Source: Clostridia bacterium (lineage in GTDB: Bacteria > Bacillota > Clostridia > Oscillospirales > Acutalibacteraceae). From it: a stretch of 57,488 nucleotides of DNA. Within the stretch, counting starts at the first letter, position 1, and each line of letters opens with the position of its first letter. Location: assembly GCA_017416485.1 (NCBI GenBank), contig JAFQCH010000024.1:1-57488 (forward strand). The letters are read 5' to 3'. Under the pieces are notes generated by a model that worked only from the letters and a program-made list of their open reading frames with translations, was not told the DNA's origin and ran no database searches. Of this stretch, positions 52,403 through 57,488 are shown piece by piece. The translations under genes were made by a program, and so were the position numbers.

Positions 52403-52509
52403 ATTCGGATTCCTTTCTTTTTACGCATGTAATGATTATACCACAGAATTGACCTCATTTTCAACATCCTTTTTCTCCTGGGAACACTTTTTTTCCCTGC
52501 GAACTCTTT

Positions 52510-53787
52510 TTACACGGTATAAAAAATTCCTTTACCATTGCCGCGGCGTTCAATCTTACCTTCCTGCTCTAACTGCAACAGAATGTTTCGTGTTTTTGTC
52601 AGTTTGAACCCCAATTCTTCTTGCACCTGTGCACGAGTGGCTCTGCCGCATCTGACAATGAAATCATACACAAGCTCTTTATCGGTGCGGATTTCCTTCG
52701 CTTTTTCCATATAATTTTTATTGGGCAAAACCAAAAGGAAGCCGTTATCCGATATTTCAAAGCGCGGCTCAAGTCCCGTATGCTCATAGTCACCTTGTAT
52801 TTTTTCAATACCGGTACCGTACGCTTCTACGTATTTGAGTTTAAAAAACACATTCGCAAGTTTTTCGTTTCTTGAGCGCGAAACCCCGAGCATCATATCC
52901 GCATAGGTCATTCCCGATACCAAACCACCGATAGACACATATTCGATACGATTTTTATAAATACTGATGAGAATGCTGCCGTTGAGCGAGTAATCTCTGT
53001 GCGTGATGGCATTCAAAAGCCCCTCACGCAAAACAAGCTGATTATACTCAGTCTTGTCCTCTCTGCGCAAACCGTTATATTCTCCGCGCGTTTTGTTGTT
53101 CAGCTTCAAATACTCATAAATCTCGTCTGCCTGGCGAATAAGCGAGCCTTCAAACTCTTTGCGATCCAAAAATCTGCTCTTATCGTCGCTGTCAAAAACT
53201 GCAGCTTTGACAGAAAAAGGACATTGATCGGACAAAAGCAGAGCGAGATTGGTATAACTGCCGTTTGCATCCAACAGTCCGAGTGTTTTTTGCTTCAACT
53301 CAAGTTCAGCACGTTTGAAAACACTTTCCAGATAATCAAAAGTCAAGTCTTGTTGAACACTCGGTAAAGCCTCAAACGATTTTTCCTCGCTTGCAATAAT
53401 CATTTGTTTGATAGCATACTCGGATGCTTGCTGTGAGGTGTTGTTGATACGAAGATATACGCCACTCGGCTTCAATCCCTTTTCATAAATGTAATAAGGC
53501 TTTTTAACACCTCTGCCGATCACAACCCTGACAATCGTTTTTCCGTCCTCTTCATACTCTCCCGCACTGCAAATCAAAGAAGCGTCGGGCTTAATTGCCT
53601 CATGAATCATAAGGGAAATACGTTCTATAATATCTTTTGCGTTTTCAACACCGACAATTTTTCCGTTATCGTCAACACCGATAATCAATGTTCCGCCGTC
53701 GCTGTTCAAAAATGCAACGATTTCTTTTTTGATTTCAGTTGTATATTGAACTTTCAATTCTAACTTTTCAGACTCAATATATGCCAT
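52510..53787 (-). CDS. Schlafen AlbA_2/ATP-binding transcriptional regulator-like protein
   Basis: A 425-residue protein: N-terminal AlbA_2 (Slfn) domain with KKEIVAFLNSDGGTLIIGVD near residue 20, a central GHKL-like HATPase_c_4 region with GLLNAITHRDYSLNG near 257, and a C-terminal winged helix (RATRAQVQEELGFKLTKTRN). The family is described as putative ATP-binding regulators or RecG-like; the role is undetermined. The promoter upstream is strong. It is flanked by the flavodiiron and sigma/anti-sigma units. Confidence 0.85.
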   Translation of the reverse strand: MAYIESEKLELKVQYTTEIKKEIVAFLNSDGGTLIIGVDDNGKIVGVENAKDIIERISLMIHEAIKPDASLICSAGEYEEDGKTIVRVVIGRGVKKPYYIYEKGLKPSGVYLRINNTSQQASEYAIKQMIIASEEKSFEALPSVQQDLTFDYLESVFKRAELELKQKTLGLLDANGSYTNLALLLSDQCPFSVKAAVFDSDDKSRFLDRKEFEGSLIRQADEIYEYLKLNNKTRGEYNGLRREDKTEYNQLVLREGLLNAITHRDYSLNGSILISIYKNRIEYVSIGGLVSGMTYADMMLGVSRSRNEKLANVFFKLKYVEAYGTGIEKIQGDYEHTGLEPRFEISDNGFLLVLPNKNYMEKAKEIRTDKELVYDFIVRCGRATRAQVQEELGFKLTKTRNILLQLEQEGKIERRGNGKGIFYTV

Positions 53788-53828
53788 ATGATCGCCCTTT
53801 CTATTGCATTGCTATTTCTTTCTATTGC

Positions 53829-53857
53829 ATTCTATCACAATCTGTTTATTCCGTCAA
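53829..53857 (-). promoter_or_regulatory. Promoter of the Schlafen-type gene
   Basis: On the minus strand TTGACG (53857-53852), 17-base spacer, TAGAAT (53834-53829). The TTTCTATTGCATT sequence occurs twice downstream of the -10. Confidence 0.7.
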
Positions 53858-53888
53858 TAGAATTAACAGACTTATTGCAAAAAAACAG

Positions 53889-53919
53889 AAAGGCAAACTT
53901 TTTACAGTTCGCCTTTCGC
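53889..53919 (-). terminator. Terminator of the ECF sigma/DUF4179 operon
   Basis: GAAAGGCAAAC and GTTCGCCTTTC form a stem with TTTTTACA loop; TTTTTTT follows on the minus strand. Confidence 0.8.
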
Positions 53920-53992
53920 ATTCATCAAATTGTTAATTTATTAAATAAAATGCAACCGATTGAACATGAAAAATAACAAGAAAAAACACTTT

Positions 53993-54988
53993 TTACCTTG
54001 CAAACAGAACAACGCCGTCAATGGCAACGCTTTTCACATCGGCGGCGTGAATAAGGGACGGAAAATTCAGCACAAAGAACAGCTCATCTCCGTTTATACT
54101 GACGGACGAAGCAAAAACATCATCGGCATCCGCCTGCGGATGGCTGAGATCATACTGTTTCACACTGCCGTCAAGGAATGCGACGACAAGACTGCCCTTT
54201 ACAAGGCTCACGCCGTCATCCTGCACTGCCACGATCTCCTGACCGCTTGTGACGGTCATTTCATAACACAGGTGCAGGTTGGAGATTTCCGCTTTTTCCG
54301 GCTTCATCGTGACACCGTCCACGGTCAGCTCGTTTTCGGTTGCTGTGAGCTTTTGCGTGGTGTTGGTATAATCCACGGTGATCTCACCTTCAAATGCGCA
54401 GGGAATCACCTCCAGATCGCTGAAATCACCGCCGAGGCGGTATTTTTCAAAATTTTCAAAAAAGAATCCGACCTTTTTGCCGACAAAGCTACCGCCCGAA
54501 ATACCTGTCATATCCATATACATTTCAAGATTTCTTTCATCAATCACCCGGCAACCGATGCTTCTTCCCATGCTCGGAAAGAAGCCTAAATCCTGGTCGT
54601 TTGTTTCAAACAGATAGTTGTAAGCGGGATCAAAAAGCAGATCCCCCGTTGAGGTGATGCGAAAAATCAGATGCAGACTGATCTTATCCCCGACAATGCC
54701 CGTGCAGGTCATCTGCAGGTCCTCGCGGCTGCTTTCAAAAACCGTGTTTTTGGCGGAGTAAACCTCCCCCGCCGCGAGCGTGTTGCCGAGAAAGATCGAA
54801 CCGAAATATTCGGGTGCGTTCATTACCTTGCCTGCGAATGCCGTACCCGATACCCCGACCAGCACAGCAAGCACGGCGGCAAGCAATGCGACAGGCTTGA
54901 CGCGTTTTTGTTTGCTCGTGCTTGTTTTTGCAAGCAGTTCATTCTTCCATTCCTGCGGTGTTTGCACCGTAAAATCAATTTTATTCAT
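53993..54988 (-). CDS. DUF4179-type anti-sigma factor, membrane-anchored
   Basis: A 331-residue protein with a cytoplasmic N-terminus, one membrane segment (PVALLAAVLAVLVGVSGTAFA, residues about 33-53) and an extracytoplasmic beta-rich domain typical of DUF4179. It overlaps the ECF sigma gene by eight bases. In this family the N-terminal cytoplasmic part should bind the sigma factor (inference). The external domain may sense envelope stress. Confidence 0.82.
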   Translation of the reverse strand: MNKIDFTVQTPQEWKNELLAKTSTSKQKRVKPVALLAAVLAVLVGVSGTAFAGKVMNAPEYFGSIFLGNTLAAGEVYSAKNTVFESSREDLQMTCTGIVGDKISLHLIFRITSTGDLLFDPAYNYLFETNDQDLGFFPSMGRSIGCRVIDERNLEMYMDMTGISGGSFVGKKVGFFFENFEKYRLGGDFSDLEVIPCAFEGEITVDYTNTTQKLTATENELTVDGVTMKPEKAEISNLHLCYEMTVTSGQEIVAVQDDGVSLVKGSLVVAFLDGSVKQYDLSHPQADADDVFASSVSINGDELFFVLNFPSLIHAADVKSVAIDGVVLFAR

Positions 54989-55445
54989 CTGTCAGAACTC
55001 CTTTCAATAATTCTCTGCCCCGTTTCAGACGGGACTTGACGGTGTTTTCTTTTTCCGAAAGGATACGGGAAATTTCGCTGACGGAATACCCCTCAAAATA
55101 AAACAGAATGATCGGCTGTGCATATTTTGCAGGGAGTTTGCGGACTTCATTTATGAGGTTAAAATCAAAATCCTGCTCATACGCAACAGGCAATTCATCA
55201 ATATCCGCATGATTACGGTGAAACAGCCTGCGTTTTGCATCGCGGCATTCGTTGAGCGTGACGGTGACAAGCCATTTGCGCAGTTCTTCATCGGGTTTAT
55301 TCCACATTTTCGGGGTCTTGTAAAGCTTGCAAAAAACATTCTGCCATGCGTCCTCGGCATCGGCACGGTTTTGCAGTTGCAAAAAACAGATTTTTGTGAC
55401 CGTGTCGGCATATGTTTCCACAAGCGAAGTAAATAAATCAGGCAT
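54981..55445 (-). CDS. ECF RNA polymerase sigma factor
   Basis: A 154-residue extracytoplasmic-function sigma factor. Region 2: RADAEDAWQNVFCKLYKTP; region 4: KLPAKYAQPIILFYFEGYSV then SEISRILSEKENTVKSRLKR. ATG 55445 (MPDLFTS) has AAAGGAGAG upstream and replaces the longer frame. First gene of the pair with the anti-sigma factor. It diverges from the GH16 gene across about 150 bases. Confidence 0.9.
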   Translation of the reverse strand: MPDLFTSLVETYADTVTKICFLQLQNRADAEDAWQNVFCKLYKTPKMWNKPDEELRKWLVTVTLNECRDAKRRLFHRNHADIDELPVAYEQDFDFNLINEVRKLPAKYAQPIILFYFEGYSVSEISRILSEKENTVKSRLKRGRELLKGVLTDE

Positions 55446-55505
55446 ATTTCCTCTCCTTTCCGATTGAATGAACTCGAGTCCTTTCATAAACAAGAACGAT
55501 TGAAA

Positions 55506-55557
55506 GATGCAAAAAGTTGCATCCGTATTGACAAAAGTTGCATTTTTCTGTTATATT
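55506..55557 (+). promoter_or_regulatory. GH16 promoter with tandem AAAAGTTGCAT sites
   Basis: TTGACA (55528-55533), 18-base spacer, TATATT (55552-55557). AAAAGTTGCAT occurs at 55512-55522 and 55533-55543, 21 bp apart. The first lies in a palindrome GATGCAA-AAAG-TTGCATC (55506-55523). Confidence 0.6.
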
Positions 55558-55590
55558 GATTCTACAGAACAAAAACGGAGGAATTTTTCT

Positions 55591-56439
55591 ATGTTCAAAA
55601 AATTCATTGCCATGCTGCTTTCCGCGCTTTCGACCGTACTTATGTTTTTGGGGATTGCCCATTACCCCATGGGACAGAAAGTAGATTTGGACAAATTCAC
55701 CCTGACTTTCGAAGAAGAATTTGAAGGCGAGCTTGACCGCAGTGTGTGGTCGGGGCATTACACATGGGGCACAGGCAGTGAAGCAAGAAAAGGCTCGTAC
55801 TGGAATCAGTATATGGCCTACACCGAAGACGGAAATCTTGTGATTCCGCTGAAATACCTTGCCGACGGCATGGGCGGCAAGGGTGCAGGCTGGTACAGTG
55901 CAGGCATCGATACCGATTCCGATTCCCCCAACGGCTTTTCGCAGAAATTCGGCTATTTTGAATGCCGCTGCATTCTGCCTCCCAGTGCTGACCTCTGGAC
56001 GGCATTCTGGCTGATGAATGACGGCGTTTACAACGAGGACGGCAACGGAAAAGACGGCACGGAGATCGACATTTTTGAAAGCGACTGCTACGGCGACAGA
56101 ATCAACAATGCCGTTACAAGCAACCTGCATTTTGACAACTACGGCGATAAGCATCAAAAACTGGGCGCCAAAAAATTCCTCATCAAGGGCAATCCTTACG
56201 AAGAATACAACACCTACGGCCTTGAATGGAACGAAAACGAATATGTTTTCTACATCAACGGTGTTGAATCCTTCCGCACCGATTTCGGCGGTGTTTCGCA
56301 GAATGAAGAATATCTGATTCTCTCGCTTGAAGTCAGAGGCGAAAACGGTGTGCCGCAGAATGAAATGAACATCGAAGAAGAATATCATTTCATTGTGGAC
56401 TATGTAAGGGTCTATCAATATAACGATTTGTTAAAATAA
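55591..56439 (+). CDS. GH16 family glycoside hydrolase
   Basis: A 282-residue beta-glucanase-like enzyme of GH16. An N-terminal signal peptide or anchor (FIAMLLSALSTVLMFLGIAH), then the jelly-roll with the catalytic ExDxxE as E158-I-D160-I-F-E163, and WTAFWLMND before it. Probably hydrolyses a beta-1,3 or mixed beta-glucan, or a marine-type galactan; the exact substrate is not readable. ATG 55591 follows GGAGGA. Divergent from the ECF sigma operon. Confidence 0.9.
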   Translation: MFKKFIAMLLSALSTVLMFLGIAHYPMGQKVDLDKFTLTFEEEFEGELDRSVWSGHYTWGTGSEARKGSYWNQYMAYTEDGNLVIPLKYLADGMGGKGAGWYSAGIDTDSDSPNGFSQKFGYFECRCILPPSADLWTAFWLMNDGVYNEDGNGKDGTEIDIFESDCYGDRINNAVTSNLHFDNYGDKHQKLGAKKFLIKGNPYEEYNTYGLEWNENEYVFYINGVESFRTDFGGVSQNEEYLILSLEVRGENGVPQNEMNIEEEYHFIVDYVRVYQYNDLLK

Positions 56440-56446
56440 GTCAAAA

Positions 56447-56480
56447 CGGTGCAGACTGAAAAATCTGCACCGCTTTTTTT
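56447..56480 (+). terminator. Terminator of the GH16 gene, overlapping the rubredoxin stop
   Basis: CGGTGCAGA (56447-56455) and TCTGCACCG (56464-56472) pair; T-run 56474-56480. Confidence 0.85.
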
Positions 56481-56634
56481 ATTCGTCCATAAACAATTCC
56501 TTCCCGACACCGCACAAAGGGCACACCCATGTTTCGGGCACATCCGACCATTCTGTACCGGGTGCTACGCCGTTTTCGGGATCTCCCTGTTCCTCGTCGT
56601 AAATGTAGCCGCAGACTTCGCAAACATATTTCAT
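56479..56634 (-). CDS. Rubredoxin
   Basis: A 51-residue iron protein: Cys5 and Cys8 in [11 protein letters not shown], and Cys38 and Cys41 in [11 protein letters not shown]. The conserved Gly, Tyr, Asp-Pro-Glu and Trp residues are present. GAGGAATGCAG upstream of the ATG is a good ribosome binding site. It probably gives electrons to the flavodiiron protein at 51242-52402, although the genes are 4 kb apart. Its stop lies in the terminator of the convergent GH16 gene. Confidence 0.95.
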   Translation of the reverse strand: MKYVCEVCGYIYDEEQGDPENGVAPGTEWSDVPETWVCPLCGVGKELFMDE

Positions 56635-56677
56635 ACTGCATTCCTCACTTTCTTTTGATTGCAGTATGACCCGTTTG

Positions 56678-57337
56678 TTAAGTATCTAAACAGAGAATAT
56701 CGTTTTCGCGCACAAAATCAAGCCACTTTTGTGCAATCATCCAATGGCCGCTTTCCGTGGGATGAATTCCGTCCCAGATCCAATAAGACGGTTCTGCCTT
56801 TTCACAAAGATCATCAAACATCTGTTGCAAGGGCAGGAAAAATACATTCTTTTCTTCCGCAATTTCGCGCACCATTCTTTGCACCAGACAAAGCCGCGGC
56901 TGCCATGTTGGCCACTCTTTGCCGGGGCTTTCAATGGCGTAATTGAACGGCTCACAGAGAATGATTTTCACTTCGGGGTTGACTTCCCTTACACGGTCGA
57001 TCAGGCTTTTGTAGGTTTCTTTTATTCTTTCAATGCAGAATTCCTTGCCGTTGAACACGGAATAATGCACATCGTTGACACCGACTAAAATATTGAGCAC
57101 ATCAGGGCAGATATCAAGGCAGTCTTTCTGCCAACGGTCGTAAAGATTCTGCACGGTGTTGCCCGAAATGCCGCGATTGACAAACTGCAAGCCTGCCTGC
57201 GGATGCTCTGCACCGAGTTTGCCGACGATCACATAGGGATATCCGTGGCCGATCTGATGATTCAGATCCCACGGATAATCTTTGAGTCGGTTGCCGTCGG
57301 TAATGGAATCGCCCTGAAAAAGAATTGTTTTACTCAT
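56678..57337 (-). CDS. SGNH/GDSL hydrolase
   Basis: A 219-residue SGNH hydrolase with all blocks: FQGDSITDG (Ser of block I), NRGISGN (block II), ILVGVND (block III) and [10 protein letters not shown] (block V, Asp and His). A carbohydrate esterase or lipase-like activity is likely. No signal peptide is seen, so it is cytoplasmic. ATG 57337 (MSKTIL) is preferred to GTG 57346 because AAAAGG then has proper spacing. Confidence 0.9.
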   Translation of the reverse strand: MSKTILFQGDSITDGNRLKDYPWDLNHQIGHGYPYVIVGKLGAEHPQAGLQFVNRGISGNTVQNLYDRWQKDCLDICPDVLNILVGVNDVHYSVFNGKEFCIERIKETYKSLIDRVREVNPEVKIILCEPFNYAIESPGKEWPTWQPRLCLVQRMVREIAEEKNVFFLPLQQMFDDLCEKAEPSYWIWDGIHPTESGHWMIAQKWLDFVRENDILCLDT

Positions 57338-57369
57338 ATTTTTCACCTTTTCATAAGAACATAAAATTA

Positions 57370-57488
57370 CAAATTACGGTTTATCGGGGAGTTTGATTTG
57401 CAGGAATTTTGGTTGATTGTCAATTATTAAAAGTTTTGGTCAAGTTTTTTCAAAAACTTGCGGGGTCAAGGGGCAGCGCCCATTGTCG
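57370..57488. repeat. Dispersed intergenic repeat at the right edge
   Basis: 57370-57391 matches 40012-40033 over CAAATTACGGTTTATCGGG. The rest (TTAAAAGTTTTGGTCAAG, then TTGCGGGGTCAAGGGGCAGC) is of the type that is common between genes in Clostridia. It runs off the window, so its full length is unknown. No gene is seen after 57346. Confidence 0.7.

Overview
The window looks like a chromosomal stretch from an anaerobic, low-to-mid GC Firmicute of the class Clostridia, probably a gut Oscillospiraceae/Ruminococcaceae-type organism (inference). Supporting signs are strong AGGAGG-like ribosome binding sites, sigma-A promoters of the TTGACA/TATAAT type, a mreBCD-PBP2-MinD operon, a methylglyoxal synthase-like protein, a flavodiiron protein with a rubredoxin (oxygen defence of anaerobes), an HI0933/BaiN-type flavoprotein, an ECF sigma/DUF4179 pair and many small lipid/phospho-hydrolases. 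No rRNA, phage, plasmid, integrase, transposase or CRISPR array is visible. Two tRNAs (Thr-GGT, Asp-GTC) lie at 11.4-11.5 kb on the minus strand.

Layout. 0-5.5 kb: edge of a membrane protein, an acyl-CoA-ligase-like ANL enzyme, an LCAT-like alpha/beta hydrolase with a Cys nucleophile and a doubtful 5' end, and aspartokinase. 5.5-9 kb: a DUF4143 ATPase inside two sets of direct repeats, a zinc-ribbon protein and a lipoprotein behind a palindrome-controlled promoter, and a small XRE regulator. 9-15 kb: metallophosphoesterase, PHP hydrolase, an array of small hairpins linked by ATATCGTTT, the tRNAs, a CmpB-like membrane protein, HD protein, dUTPase and an MFS transporter. 15-25.2 kb: a Gfo/Idh/MocA oxidoreductase leading the cell-shape operon mreB-mreC-mreD-PBP2-minD, then mgsA-like, hisS and aspS. 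25.2-33.1 kb: second metallophosphoesterase, dispersed hairpin repeats, a complete oligopeptide ABC transporter (oppBCDFA order) and a 45-residue small protein. 33.2-38.4 kb: two FAD oxidoreductases, two XRE regulators, and nicotinate phosphoribosyltransferase. 38.4-45 kb: a ceramidase-like hydrolase, a MITE-like nested inverted repeat, and a three-gene operon of GH3-family ligase, condensation-type acyltransferase and ANL acyl ligase. 45-57.5 kb: MNT/HEPN toxin-antitoxin pair, CDF metal exporter, GPH-type sugar symporter, Big2-domain and zinc-ribbon membrane proteins, flavodiiron protein, Schlafen-type ATP-binding protein, ECF sigma/anti-sigma pair divergent from a GH16 glycanase, rubredoxin, an SGNH hydrolase and a dispersed repeat at the right edge.

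How the parts relate. Most of the window is housekeeping (cell shape, aminoacyl-tRNA synthesis, dUTP removal, NAD salvage, peptide uptake). The accessory interest is concentrated in (i) the GH3/condensation/ANL operon, which has the enzyme logic to activate two acids and join an acyl group to an acceptor but has no carrier protein nearby; (ii) repeat structures between genes, several with paired compensatory base changes; and (iii) familiar enzymes with altered catalytic positions: a methylglyoxal synthase homologue with Ala and Thr where E. coli has Asp71 and His98, and a nicotinate phosphoribosyltransferase with Pro where the phosphorylated His is expected. All alignments to named family members are from memory.
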